Origin: Lachnospiraceae bacterium UBA4338
Lineage (GTDB): Bacteria; Bacillota; Clostridia; Lachnospirales; Lachnospiraceae
Reading direction: 5' to 3'
NCBI GenBank assembly: GCA_002393735.1
Contig: DGTK01000016.1
Span: 33,522-97,521 of the forward strand
Length of the DNA stretch: 64,000 nt
Every line of letters begins with the position of its first letter. Within the stretch, counting starts at the first letter, position 1. The notes beneath the pieces were generated by a model, which was not told where the DNA came from, did not search any database, and saw only the letters and a list, made by a program, of their open reading frames with translations. Shown here piece by piece: positions 44,507 to 53,588 of the stretch. A program made the position numbers and the translations under genes.

Positions 44507-46150
44507 ATGTCGAAGTTTCTTGAGAAACATAAATTTCCGTTTTTATCTGCAATTTCCCTTTTAATGATTTTAATTATTGGAACTGCTCGTTTTTTGGGTT
44601 TTACTTTTCCAGGTACAATCTGGGCTCTCGTTCCGCCTTTCGTGGCAATTCTCTTAGCTCTTATTACCAAGGAAGTTTATTCATCTTTATTTATAGGTGT
44701 TGCCCTTGGCGCAATTATGGCAGCTAACTGTAATTTTACGGGTACCATTGATGTGCTTACTGAGGACGCTTTCATTGCCGCAGTTACGGATAATGCAGGT
44801 ATCCTGGTATTCCTTGTACTCCTTGGAATCGTGGTAGCCCTTGTTAATAAGTCCGGCGCATCACGTGCATTTGGTACCTGGGCTGAGAAACATATTAAGA
44901 CAAGAACCGGTGCGATGCTGGCGACTTTTGCCCTCGGTGTTTTTATCTTCATCGACGATTATTTTAACTGCCTTACAGTTGGTTCCGTTATGGCGCCTGT
45001 TACTGATGCCAAGAAGATTTCAAGAGTTAAACTTGCATACTTAATCGATGCAACCGCTGCGCCTGTATGTATGATTGCTCCTGTATCATCCTGGGCAGCA
45101 GCAGTTTCAGGCTGCGTTGAAAGCGAGACATATACAGGTTTCGAACTTTTCGTAAGAGCCATTCCATATAACTTTTATTCAATTCTTACTCTGGTATTTA
45201 TCGTTACCATTGCAATCCTTGGATATGATTATGGCAAAATGTCCGACTTCGAGATTAAGGCTCAGACAAAAGGTGACTTAGGTATTCTTGATGTTTCCAT
45301 GGAAGATGAGAAAAAGGAAAGAGAACTTGAGGAGAATGGACCTGCAAATCCACCTAAGGGCAAAATCTACGACCTCATTATTCCTATTGTACTTTTGATT
45401 GTTATTTGTATTCTTGCGCTTATCAGAAATGGTTCAATTGCCTTAGGAGGAGGCGTTGGCATAGCTGAAGCTTTATCTAAGACAGATGCTTATGTTGGTC
45501 TTCCTTGGGGAACCTTCCTTGCTCTGGTAATAATTATTTTTTATCTCGTATTAAGAAAGGTTGTAACCTTTGATGAAGCAATGGAGTGTGTTCCAAAAGG
45601 CTTCATCGCAATGGTTCCGGCCATTACAATTTTAGTTCTTGCTACAGCACTTAAGAACATGACAAACGGAGCACTGGATGCCAAGACCTTTGTTGAAATT
45701 ACAATGAAGGGTGCAGGACATCTGCAGTGGGCACTCCCGGCGATTATTTTTGCGGTTGCATGTGTTATTTCTTTTGCAACAGGCACATCCTGGGGAACAT
45801 TTGGTATCTTAATACCTATCGTATCCGTTGTATTCCCTGAGACATCAAGCCTGTATTTCGTTGGTATTTCTGCATGTCTTGCAGGTGCCATCTGTGGCGA
45901 CCACTGCTCACCTATATCAGATACAACAATCATGTCATCTGCGGGTGCTCACTGTAATCACTTAGACCATGTGTCTACCCAGTTCCCATATGCAGTATCG
46001 GTTGCAGGTATATCCTTTATCTGCTACTTCCTTGCCGGTTTCCTGGATAAGATTAATCTTACATGGCTATCAATTCCAATTGGAATTATTCTTACCGTTG
46101 GATTCTTGATTTTAATGAAATTCGCAACTGTTAAAAAACAGGATAAATAA
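44507..46150 (+). CDS. nhaC-like: NhaC-family Na+/H+ antiporter
   Basis: A 547-residue membrane protein with at least 11 helices, of the NhaC antiporter family that exchanges sodium for protons, although some members exchange amino-acid-derived substrates. Features: YSSLFIGVALGAIMAANCNF, FIDDYFNCLTVGSVM, the SWGTFGILIPI motif and CGDHCSPISDTTIMSSAGAH near the C-terminus. A hydrophilic loop at about 245-285 separates the two halves. ATG 44507 behind GGAGG is chosen over TTG 44492. The potassium channel follows after 14 bp, so the two likely form an ion-homeostasis operon. Confidence 0.9.
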   Translation: MSKFLEKHKFPFLSAISLLMILIIGTARFLGFTFPGTIWALVPPFVAILLALITKEVYSSLFIGVALGAIMAANCNFTGTIDVLTEDAFIAAVTDNAGILVFLVLLGIVVALVNKSGASRAFGTWAEKHIKTRTGAMLATFALGVFIFIDDYFNCLTVGSVMAPVTDAKKISRVKLAYLIDATAAPVCMIAPVSSWAAAVSGCVESETYTGFELFVRAIPYNFYSILTLVFIVTIAILGYDYGKMSDFEIKAQTKGDLGILDVSMEDEKKERELEENGPANPPKGKIYDLIIPIVLLIVICILALIRNGSIALGGGVGIAEALSKTDAYVGLPWGTFLALVIIIFYLVLRKVVTFDEAMECVPKGFIAMVPAITILVLATALKNMTNGALDAKTFVEITMKGAGHLQWALPAIIFAVACVISFATGTSWGTFGILIPIVSVVFPETSSLYFVGISACLAGAICGDHCSPISDTTIMSSAGAHCNHLDHVSTQFPYAVSVAGISFICYFLAGFLDKINLTWLSIPIGIILTVGFLILMKFATVKKQDK

Positions 46151-46164
46151 AAGTGGGAGAGGTT

Positions 46165-47367
46165 ATGTCTAAAAGGGACAAAATAAAACAGAGAGTATTT
46201 CAGATTATCCAGATTGGTAATAATTCAGATATTCCAAGCAGGTATTTTGACATATTTATAGTTTTTGTTATTTTCATTAATCTTTTTGTTGTTTTCTTTG
46301 AAACCTTCGATGAGTCAGCACCTTTTCATACCCTGCTTTTTGTGATTGAGGCCATCACTATCGGAGTTTTCACCATCGAATATATTTTAAGATTATGGAC
46401 TGCGGATGTGGCATATCCCGATATGCCGAAGTGGAAGGCGATTGGTAAATTCGCATTTTCCTTCTATGGAGCGGTGGACCTTTTAACCCTGCTTCCGTTT
46501 TATTGTCCGTTTTTCTTTCCGGAAGGAGCAATTGCTTTCAAGATTCTGAGAGTAGTTCGTATCTTCCGTCTTTTCCAGGTTAACAGCACATCGGATGCTT
46601 TTAATGTTATTACTGAAGTGCTTAAGGAAAAAAGCAGCCAGCTTTTATCTTCTTTTGTAATGATAATTATTCTTATATTCGGTGCATCTCTTACTATGTA
46701 CGGCGTGGAGCATCCGGCGCAGCCTGAGGCTTTTCCTAATGCCTTCTCAGGTATCTGGTGGGCAACTTCCACAATCCTTACCATAGGGTACGGGGATGTT
46801 TATCCTGTAACTTTGGCAGGACGGTTTATCGGTATGCTAATCGGCTTTCTCGGTGTAGGACTTGTGGCAATACCAACAGCTATTATTTCCGCCGGATTCG
46901 TGGAGAGATACACAAGATTAAGAGAGGAAGCCCTGTCCGGGGAGACCAAGGCCCTTCGCTACGTGACCTCAGTTGTAGGACACGGTCATTCTTTCGTTGG
47001 TAAGAAAGTCAGTGAACTTGCACTTCCGCCACAACTTAGGATTGTGGTAATTGTCAGAGGGGGCAATGAGATGGGAGTTACGCCTAAGACTGTTATTAAA
47101 CAGGATGATGTGCTTCTTTTGGTATCTTCCAATTCAGAAGAGCAAAAAGACGTGAAAATATATGAGATTATCATCAAGGCCAATCACGAATGGAACGGTA
47201 TGCGAATCGGAGATCTGGATATATCCAGACGTGACAGCATAATCATGATAATGCGTGACGACAGGAATATCATTCCGGATGGAGATACCATCATTAAGGA
47301 AGGGGATATTCTCATTATGTATTCTCAGAAAAATGATGACAAGAGGAATGTTTTGGATGTACACTGA
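46165..47367 (+). CDS. voltage-gated-type potassium channel with C-terminal TrkA-C domain
   Basis: A 400-residue six-helix channel. The S4-like segment KILRVVRIFRLFQ carries positive residues three apart, as in voltage sensors. The pore loop contains TIGYGDVYP, the K+ selectivity filter. After the last helix, from about residue 270, there is a TrkA-C (RCK C-terminal) regulatory domain (VSELALPPQLRIVVIVRGG, DVLLLVSS) and a second related strand set (GDLDISRRDSIIMIMRDD). ATG 46165 behind GGGAGAGG is chosen over GTG 46153. It is read with the NhaC-like gene. Confidence 0.92.
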   Translation: MSKRDKIKQRVFQIIQIGNNSDIPSRYFDIFIVFVIFINLFVVFFETFDESAPFHTLLFVIEAITIGVFTIEYILRLWTADVAYPDMPKWKAIGKFAFSFYGAVDLLTLLPFYCPFFFPEGAIAFKILRVVRIFRLFQVNSTSDAFNVITEVLKEKSSQLLSSFVMIIILIFGASLTMYGVEHPAQPEAFPNAFSGIWWATSTILTIGYGDVYPVTLAGRFIGMLIGFLGVGLVAIPTAIISAGFVERYTRLREEALSGETKALRYVTSVVGHGHSFVGKKVSELALPPQLRIVVIVRGGNEMGVTPKTVIKQDDVLLLVSSNSEEQKDVKIYEIIIKANHEWNGMRIGDLDISRRDSIIMIMRDDRNIIPDGDTIIKEGDILIMYSQKNDDKRNVLDVH

Positions 47368-47402
47368 TAGTGTAGTAAATATTAATTTTAGGAGGAATTA
47401 AA

Positions 47403-48383
47403 ATGGCAGACGTAAGACCTGAAAGTATGGAACGTATCAGCACAAAGGAACTGGCCGATGCTTTTATCGAAGAGCAGATCGCGGCAATCAAGGCACAGGT
47501 AGGTGACAAGAAAGTACTTCTTGCCCTTTCCGGTGGCGTTGACTCATCAGTAGTTGCAGCCCTTCTCATTAAGGCTATTGGCAAGCAGTTAGTATGTGTT
47601 CATGTTAATCATGGACTTCTTCGTAAGGGTGAGCCTGAGCAGGTTATCGAAGTATTTCGTAACCAGATGGATGCTAACCTTATCTACGTTGATGCAACAG
47701 ATAGATTTCTTGATAAACTTGCAGGAGTTGAAGAACCTGAAAGAAAGCGCAAAATCATCGGTGAGGAATTCATTCGTGTATTCGAAGAAGAAGCTCGTAA
47801 GTTAGATGATGTAGATTTCCTTGCACAGGGTACTATTTATCCTGATATCTTAGAGTCAGGTCCTGTAAAAGCACATCACAATGTTGGCGGACTTCCTGAA
47901 GACATTCATTTTGAAGGTCTTGTTGAGCCAATCAAGTTATTATTCAAAGATGAAGTACGTGTAGTAGGTGACGCACTTGGTCTCCCGGCTAATATGGTAT
48001 ATCGTCAGCCATTCCCGGGCCCTGGTCTTGGCGTAAGATGTACAGGCGCAATCACAAGAGAAAGACTTGCACTTGTAAGAGAGTCAGATGCAATCTTAAG
48101 AGAAGAATTCGATAAGGCAGGTCTTGCAGGAAAAGTATGGCAGTACTTCACCATTGTTCCTGACTGCAAGTCAGTTGGTGTTAAGCACAACATGAGAGTT
48201 GTTGAGAACTTTGTTGTTATCCGCGCGGTTAATACCAAGGATGCAATGACAGCCACCATCGAGCCTATCCCTTATGAAGTACTTAATCGCATAGTAGACA
48301 GAATCATCACAGAAGTACCTGGCATTAACAGAGTCTTATATGATTTGACTCCGAAGCCGTCAGGTACAATAGAGTGGGAATAG
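47403..48383 (+). CDS. guaA: GMP synthase, ATP-pyrophosphatase subunit without glutaminase domain
   Basis: A 326-residue GuaA lacking the N-terminal GATase domain. The ATP-pyrophosphatase P-loop is LSGGVDSS (42-49). The dimerisation domain contains PFPGPGLGVR, VPDCKSVGVKHN and the conserved end PKPSGTIEWE. It adenylates XMP and aminates it to GMP; without its own glutaminase it must use ammonia or a separate GATase. The length equals the archaeal-type GuaAb subunit and the gene starts at a good AGGAGG site, so it is not a truncation within this window. A terminator follows at once. The 3' end of guaA is a known insertion site for genomic islands in Firmicutes. Confidence 0.92.
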   Translation: MADVRPESMERISTKELADAFIEEQIAAIKAQVGDKKVLLALSGGVDSSVVAALLIKAIGKQLVCVHVNHGLLRKGEPEQVIEVFRNQMDANLIYVDATDRFLDKLAGVEEPERKRKIIGEEFIRVFEEEARKLDDVDFLAQGTIYPDILESGPVKAHHNVGGLPEDIHFEGLVEPIKLLFKDEVRVVGDALGLPANMVYRQPFPGPGLGVRCTGAITRERLALVRESDAILREEFDKAGLAGKVWQYFTIVPDCKSVGVKHNMRVVENFVVIRAVNTKDAMTATIEPIPYEVLNRIVDRIITEVPGINRVLYDLTPKPSGTIEWE

Positions 48384-48395
48384 ACGATTGATTGT

Positions 48396-48428
48396 GGGAA
48401 TCCGCTTAAACAGTGGGTTCCCTTTTTT
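48396..48428 (+). terminator. rho-independent terminator of guaA
   Basis: GGGAATCCGC pairs with GTGGGTTCCC (two G-U pairs) across a 7-nt loop, followed by TTTTTT. Confidence 0.85.
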
Positions 48429-48433
48429 AGTGG

Positions 48434-49168
48434 TTGCAAAATGGTTGCAATTATTTTGCATTCACTCTTTTAAAAATTTTAAGCCGGATAAAAACACCGG
48501 AGCGTGATAGTCTGTCAGTTCTTGAATATAAGGCACAAATGCGTAAGCAGGAGATACAGAAACTGGAAACTCAGGAAAAAGAATTAAGAGGTACTCTTCG
48601 TAATCTTCAGAGTCTTATTAAGCAGGCAGAAGAAAAGTTGGAAGAAGCAAAGAAAGAAACTGCAAGAATTATCGAATCTGCAAAAGTGAAAGCAAATGAG
48701 GGGCTTGAGAAGATTAATATTCGCCTTGGCTTGATTCCAAAGAAAGATATCGAAAAAAAACGGAGAGAACTTGTTGGTTATTATAAGGCGTGTGAGCCAT
48801 ATCTGAATAATGACATGAGGATTGCAATCAGAAAAGAAGATGTTAAAGGCTTTGGTGCTTTAGTAAGTCGATTGACGGCATCTAATCCTGATGGTACGGT
48901 TGCAAGAAGAGATCCAGGTTGGGAAGAACTGTTTGATTTTGAAATCAAGTTTGAGGAATATCTGGAAATGAAAAATAAAAATGTGAAGGCGGAAGATATT
49001 ATCAAAGAGTTAGAGCAGCCTAAACGTGTCAGTATGCGGAAAAGACAATTCCAATTTATCGTTAACTACAAAAAGTACTTTAAAGATCGTTGTTATTGTG
49101 ATACAATAGAACAAATGTTTGGCGTTGGAAACGGGATTTATTCTTGCGATAACAAGAATAAATCTTGA
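48434..49168 (+). pseudogene. 5'-truncated coiled-coil gene, possibly a mobilisation/recombination protein
   Basis: An open frame of up to 244 codons with no acceptable start at its 5' end. The first coherent part is TPERDSLSVLEYKAQMRKQE, followed by a Lys/Glu coiled coil to about residue 95, then a globular C-terminal part with DPGWEELFDFEIKFEEYLEM. The coiled-coil style recalls the tail of plasmid Mob/Pre relaxases, but this is a weak similarity recalled from memory. It begins only 6 bp after the guaA terminator, which suggests that the left edge of the island cut the gene. The ATG at 48539 could give a shorter protein. Confidence 0.5.
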
Positions 49169-49243
49169 TATAGAAGACGCTGTGGCATATAATGTATTGT
49201 GTGACGGCGGAAGCACAATATATTGAGAATAGAAAGATAAAAA

Positions 49244-49468
49244 ATGAGTATAAGTTATAAGAAACTGTGGAAATTAATGATAGATAAGGAAATGATGAAA
49301 AAAGATCTCCAAAGAGAAGCTGGCATAAGTTGGGCGTCAGTTACAAAGATGTCAAAGGGAGAAGTTGTCGGAACGGAAATCTTGATGAAAGTATGCAAGA
49401 CGCTCCATTGCGATATTGGAGATATTGTTGAATTTATTGAAGATGATAATACAGAAAATAATGATTAA
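49244..49468 (+). CDS. small XRE regulator, probable restriction-modification control protein
   Basis: A 74-residue YozG-like HTH protein (ISYKKLWKLMIDKEMMKKDL, GISWASVTKMSKGE, LHCDIGDIVEF). It is encoded 12 bp before the methyltransferase, a position typical of controller proteins that delay endonuclease expression. GAAAGATAAAA before the ATG is a weak ribosome binding site. Confidence 0.85.
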   Translation: MSISYKKLWKLMIDKEMMKKDLQREAGISWASVTKMSKGEVVGTEILMKVCKTLHCDIGDIVEFIEDDNTENND

Positions 49469-49480
49469 GGGTGTGAATAT

Positions 49481-50983
49481 ATGAGTGTACTTGAGTATGT
49501 AAGAAGCCAAACAAAAGAGTTTTTGGAAAGTATGCCAAAGAGTGTAAGGAAAAAGAAGGGACAATTTTTTACATCATTGGAAACCGCAATGTTCATGGCA
49601 GAAATGTTTGATTTTTCAAATTGTGGAGACGAAGTTTCAGTTTTGGATCCAGGTGCTGGAACAGGTATTCTTACTGCTGCATTTGTAGATAGGGTGTTTA
49701 AAGAGAATCCTAATATAAGGATTACAATAACATGCTATGAAACGGATACAGAAGTATTGCCTGTTTTAAAGAATAATTTGGAACACTTAAAGAACACGTT
49801 TAAGGATAGCCTAAACTATAGAATAATAGAGGAAGACTATATTCTGTCACAGAGCAATGATTTTCAGGAAAATCTTTTGGCGTCAAAAAATCCTGAAAAA
49901 TATGATTATGTAATTGGCAATCCACCATATTTAAGAGTTATGAGAGACAATCCATCTGCTATAGCAATGCCTAAAGTTGTACATGGTGCGCCCAATCTGT
50001 ATTTTTTATTTGCTTCAATGTCATTGTTTAACTTAAAAAATGATGCGGAGATGGTCTATATTATTCCTCGTAGTTGGACATCAGGTGCATATTTCAAAGC
50101 GTTTCGTGAGTATTTTTTGAATGAGGGAAAAATAGAGAGTATTCATTTGTTTGTAAGCCGAGACAAGGTTTTTAATGCTGAGCAAGTACTTCAGGAAACC
50201 ATGATAATAAAAGTGAGGAAGACAGCAAAAAAACCGGATAATGTATTGATTACATCTACGGATAGTAGCTCTGATTTTGAAAATATAACTAAATTAAGAG
50301 TTCCATATGATGCAGTTGTTGCGGGAGATGAATTATATGTATACCTTCCGACAAATGAGACTGATATTAATGTTATAAAGAAAATAAACATGTATCATTC
50401 AACAATGCCGGACGAAGGTTTGAAAATGAAGACCGGAATTGTTGTCGATTTTCGCCAATGGGAAGAGTTGAGGAAGGAACCAGGGAAAAACACATTACCA
50501 CTTTTTTATAGTCAGCATATTCGGGATGGTAGAGTTAATCATCAGCCATCAGGGAAAGAATATGATTGGATTATTGATGAGAAGCCTGGGTTGATACAGA
50601 AGAATAAGAATTATGTTTTTATAAAGAGATTTACAGCGAAGGAAGAACATCGCAGATTACAGTGTGGAGTATATTCACCATCAGATTTTGAAGAATATGA
50701 ATACATAGGAACTCAAAATAAGATTAATTTTGTAGACAAAGTAGATGGCGGAGAAATGGATACTAAGACGACATATGGTATATATGCATTGTTGAATTCA
50801 ACGCTATTTGATATGTACTACAGAATTTTAAATGGAAGTACACAGGTAAATAGTACAGAAATAAACAATATTCCTGTACCGCCGGTGGATTTGATTAAAG
50901 AAATTGGAGAACAAGTTTTAATTTCCAAAGATTTGTCTACAGATAATTGTGATCGTATTATTTCGGAGGTGGCATATGCCTAA
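49481..50983 (+). CDS. type II N6-adenine DNA methyltransferase (BsuBI/PstI-type partner)
   Basis: A 500-residue DNA methyltransferase. Motif X-like KKKGQFFTSLETAMFMA is followed by motif I DPGAGTG (56-62) and the catalytic motif IV NPPYLR (147-152), which mark N6-adenine enzymes; the C-terminal half is the target-recognition region. The downstream BsuBI/PstI-type endonuclease indicates that it protects a site such as CTGCAG, but the exact sequence cannot be read from here. The gene ends inside the first codons of the endonuclease gene (8-nt overlap). Confidence 0.92.
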   Translation: MSVLEYVRSQTKEFLESMPKSVRKKKGQFFTSLETAMFMAEMFDFSNCGDEVSVLDPGAGTGILTAAFVDRVFKENPNIRITITCYETDTEVLPVLKNNLEHLKNTFKDSLNYRIIEEDYILSQSNDFQENLLASKNPEKYDYVIGNPPYLRVMRDNPSAIAMPKVVHGAPNLYFLFASMSLFNLKNDAEMVYIIPRSWTSGAYFKAFREYFLNEGKIESIHLFVSRDKVFNAEQVLQETMIIKVRKTAKKPDNVLITSTDSSSDFENITKLRVPYDAVVAGDELYVYLPTNETDINVIKKINMYHSTMPDEGLKMKTGIVVDFRQWEELRKEPGKNTLPLFYSQHIRDGRVNHQPSGKEYDWIIDEKPGLIQKNKNYVFIKRFTAKEEHRRLQCGVYSPSDFEEYEYIGTQNKINFVDKVDGGEMDTKTTYGIYALLNSTLFDMYYRILNGSTQVNSTEINNIPVPPVDLIKEIGEQVLISKDLSTDNCDRIISEVAYA

Positions 50984-51893
50984 AATAGATGAAGCAAAGA
51001 AATTTCTAGAAAACATAGGTATGCCAAAGGCGCAGCAGTCTGATATCTGTGCGTTAAGTTTATTGGCAATGGCGGGAATTAAGCCTAATGACGAGTGGAA
51101 AGATGCTTCGAATGAATGGATTCGTATTCATGACATTATAGCTTTTGTAAATAAGTATTATAAAACTACTTACGCGGAAAATAGTCGAGAAACTTTCCGC
51201 AAACAAGCTATGCATAGATTTAGGACAGCAGCGTTGATTGAAGATAACGGTATGGCTACAAATAGCCCAAATTATCGTTATAGAATTACGGAAGAAACAT
51301 TAAAAGTACTACGGGCTATTGATTCACCTTATGATGAGAAAGCAGTAAAACGATTCTTGTTGTATCATGAGAAACTAGTTGATATGTATGCTTCAAAAAG
51401 GAAGATGACAATGATGCCGGTAAAAATCAACGGTGCAGATTTTCAGTTTTCTGCTGGGAAACACAATGAATTGCAGAAGGCGATTATTGAGGAATTTGCT
51501 CCTAGATTTGCTCCAAATGCAGAGTGCCTTTATGTGGGGGATACGATTGCCAAAGATTTAGTAAAGAATGTTGATAAACTGAAAGATTTAGGCTTTGAGA
51601 TTACTTTACATGATAAGATGCCGGATATTGTTTTATACAGGGAAGATACAAATTGGATTTATTTTGTGGAGTCTGTTACTTCCGTCGGCCCAATGGATCC
51701 AAAGAGGATACTTGAGATTTCTGAAATGACAAAAAATGTTTCAGCAGGAAAGATATTTGTTACGGCATTCTTGGATTTTGCAACATACAAGAAATTTGCA
51801 GATTCACTGGCATGGGAAACAGAAGTATGGATTGCAGATATGCCCGATCATATGATTCATCTTAATGGTGACAGATTTATGGGACCGAGATAG
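50976..51893 (+). CDS. BsuBI/PstI-family type II restriction endonuclease
   Basis: A 305-residue endonuclease. The N-terminal half is a winged-helix-like DNA-binding part (RETFRKQAMHRFRTAALIED). The C-terminal BsuBI/PstI domain has the catalytic stretch MPDIVLY (near 216) and YFVESVTSVGP (near 230), then the family-typical end GDRFMGPR. ATG 50976 behind GGAGGTGG is chosen over the longer frame, as it overlaps the methyltransferase end by 8 nt. Together with the XRE gene it forms a complete type II system. Confidence 0.93.
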   Translation: MPKIDEAKKFLENIGMPKAQQSDICALSLLAMAGIKPNDEWKDASNEWIRIHDIIAFVNKYYKTTYAENSRETFRKQAMHRFRTAALIEDNGMATNSPNYRYRITEETLKVLRAIDSPYDEKAVKRFLLYHEKLVDMYASKRKMTMMPVKINGADFQFSAGKHNELQKAIIEEFAPRFAPNAECLYVGDTIAKDLVKNVDKLKDLGFEITLHDKMPDIVLYREDTNWIYFVESVTSVGPMDPKRILEISEMTKNVSAGKIFVTAFLDFATYKKFADSLAWETEVWIADMPDHMIHLNGDRFMGPR

Positions 51894-51901
51894 GAGAAAA
51901 A

Positions 51902-51970
51902 ATGGGACTGAAGGAAGAAATTGCTGAGAAGAGAAAAGAAATAGTTGTAGAGTCTTACGGAGCAAATTGA
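51902..51970 (+). pseudogene. N-terminal remnant of a DUF262 (GmrSD-like) gene
   Basis: A 22-codon frame behind AGGAGAAAA, MGLKEEIAEKRKEIVVESYG, then a stop. It resembles the first residues of DUF262 proteins, which normally continue with a MSIGELI-type motif, missing here. The following DNA instead matches a BRO-type gene, so the DUF262 gene was probably cut and joined to it by a deletion. Very short, so the assignment is tentative. Confidence 0.4.
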
Positions 51971-52320
51971 TTACGAAAAAGCTAGAAAGTATTGGAACAA
52001 ACTGAAACAGAGACTAAAAGAAGAGGGCAGTCAGTTGGTGACAAATTGTCACCAGTTGAAAAAGACAGCGCAGGATGGAAGAAAATGTTGGAATAAACTA
52101 AAACAGAGACTTAAAGAAGAGGGCAGTCAGTTGGTTACAAATTGTAACCAACTGAAAATGAGATCTCCGAAGGATGGAAAATGATATAGTACTGATGTAG
52201 CAAATACAGAGCAATTGCTCCGTATTATCCAATCTATTCCGTCCAAAAGCAAGATTTAGTTACAGGTCTCATTGAAACTATAAATGACAAAAGCGATGAT
52301 CAAGAAGGGGAATGAATAAA
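51967..52320 (+). pseudogene. degenerate BRO/DinD-type antirepressor gene with internal duplication
   Basis: The frame DYEKARKYWNKLKQRLKEEG, SQLVTNCHQLKKTAQDG matches the Bro-N domain of phage antirepressors and DinD. The following 32 codons are a second copy (CWNKLKQ ... TNCNQLKM ... DGK), in frame, offset by 96 bp. An in-frame TGA follows, then YSTDVANTEQLLRIIQSIPS and a frameshift. Start, most of the domain and the C-terminus are missing. It is a prophage-type remnant. Confidence 0.7.
51990..52181 (+). repeat. 96-bp tandem duplication
   Basis: Two adjacent copies starting at TTGGAACAAACTGAAACAGA and TTGGAATAAACTAAAACAGA. Each contains an inverted repeat: GGTGACAAATTGTCACC in copy 1 and GGTTACAAATTGTAACC in copy 2. 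Confidence 0.8.
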
Positions 52321-52354
52321 CTAAGAAGGTGCTATATTGCATAGGGGGGATATT

Positions 52355-53119
52355 ATGCTTAATCTTGACATGCATGGAAGAACAGTTCTTATTACAGGCT
52401 CAGCAGGGCAGCTTGGAAGAGTGATGGCTCTTAAGTTCGCCGAATGTAATGCGGATGTGATTGTTCATTATCATAAAAATGCCGCAAAAGCAGCAGAACT
52501 GGTAAAAACCATTGAGGCAATGGGTAGAAAAGCCTATATGGTTCAGGCGGATATAACAGACCAGGGCAGTGTTCAAAGAATGAAGGAAGAGATTTCTTCC
52601 AATTTTACAATGCCTGACATTATAGTGGACAACGCAGTCATCCAGTATGAATGGAAGGAACTGCTGGAACAGGATATCGAAGATTATTACAGTCAGTTTG
52701 AATCCTGCGTTATGCAGACTGTATATATGGCGAAGGCTTTCCTTCCTCATATGAAAGAACAAAAGTGGGGAAGAGTTGTATGCATTAATACGGAATGCGC
52801 ATATATGGCGGAGGAACGTAACAGTGCCTACACTTCGGCAAAGCGAGGCTTGGATGGTATTGTCCGCGTACTTGCCAAGGAGGTTGGCGAGTATGGAATC
52901 ACCGTTAATCAGGTGGCTCCTGGCTGGACTATAAGCGAGAAGGAAAGACTTACGGGAGTAGAGTCTCATCCTGAGTATGAGGCTACGGTTCCGCTAAGAA
53001 GACGTGGTACGGATGAAGAAATAGCTCACATGGTTGTTTTCTTATCATCCGATCTGGCATCTTTTACAACAGGCGCTTATATACCTGTAAGTGGCGGCAG
53101 GGTTATGCCGGGAATCTAA
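52355..53119 (+). CDS. SDR-family oxidoreductase
   Basis: A 254-residue short-chain dehydrogenase. The NAD(P)-binding motif is TGSAGQLG (15-22). The catalytic Tyr and Lys are in YTSAK, and the preceding catalytic Ser position reads NTECAYM, so the usual Ser is not obvious there (Cys or Glu in its place). VAPGWT and GAYIPVSGG close the domain. It is similar to 3-oxoacyl-ACP reductase-like enzymes, but the substrate is unknown. ATG 52355 behind AGGGGGGA is used. It lies alone at the right of the restriction-modification island. Confidence 0.85.
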   Translation: MLNLDMHGRTVLITGSAGQLGRVMALKFAECNADVIVHYHKNAAKAAELVKTIEAMGRKAYMVQADITDQGSVQRMKEEISSNFTMPDIIVDNAVIQYEWKELLEQDIEDYYSQFESCVMQTVYMAKAFLPHMKEQKWGRVVCINTECAYMAEERNSAYTSAKRGLDGIVRVLAKEVGEYGITVNQVAPGWTISEKERLTGVESHPEYEATVPLRRRGTDEEIAHMVVFLSSDLASFTTGAYIPVSGGRVMPGI

Positions 53120-53192
53120 AATCTTAAGAAATAAGAAGTCCCCTCTTTGTCTGATAATGTAGCAAGGAGGGGATTTGTACATTTGAAACAAG

Positions 53193-53537
53193 TCATTGCT
53201 TTGATAATTTGCTGATGTATGCAGTGACACGATTAATCAAATTCTTGTCAGCGTTCTTGCATGTTTTTATTATCTCAAATAATTCCGGATCTTCAAATTT
53301 AGATATAGTATAGGTAACAGGATGAGGGTCGTCAGACTGATTGGTTAGGTACTCTACAGATGTATTCAGGTTTTTCGCAATAACAGTTAATGTTTGGAGT
53401 GACGGAGTTCTAGAACCTGCTTCATATCTTAAATATGCGGGCTGAGAAAGTTGCATTCTTTTAGCGGCTTCCATTTTGGTGATGCCCAGTTTTTCTCTGC
53501 ATTCTATTAATCTGGCTGTGTTCAGTGAGATGCTCAT
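53193..53537 (-). CDS. XRE-family transcriptional regulator
   Basis: A 114-residue phage-repressor-like HTH protein: LGITKMEAAKRMQLSQPAYL then YEAGSRTPSLQTLTVIAKNL, with a C-terminal helical part (DPELFEIIKTCKNADKNLI). ATG 53537 follows AAAGGAG; the longer frame from 53615 is not needed. It is divergent from the type III toxin-antitoxin locus, and palindromes between the two are its likely operators. Confidence 0.88.
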   Translation of the reverse strand: MSISLNTARLIECREKLGITKMEAAKRMQLSQPAYLRYEAGSRTPSLQTLTVIAKNLNTSVEYLTNQSDDPHPVTYTISKFEDPELFEIIKTCKNADKNLINRVTAYISKLSKQ

Positions 53538-53588
53538 GTAATATAACTCCTTTGGAATAATCAAATGACTGTAGAAATGTGTCTTGAT

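Noticed and set aside
51902..51970. Independent small gene after the endonuclease
   Set aside because: It has a ribosome binding site but resembles only the first residues of a DUF262 protein and stops at once; listed as a remnant.
48372..52340. Direct repeat of the guaA end marking an integrated element
   Set aside because: No second copy of the guaA 3' sequence could be found near the right edge; only a weak GGGGAATGA resemblance was seen.
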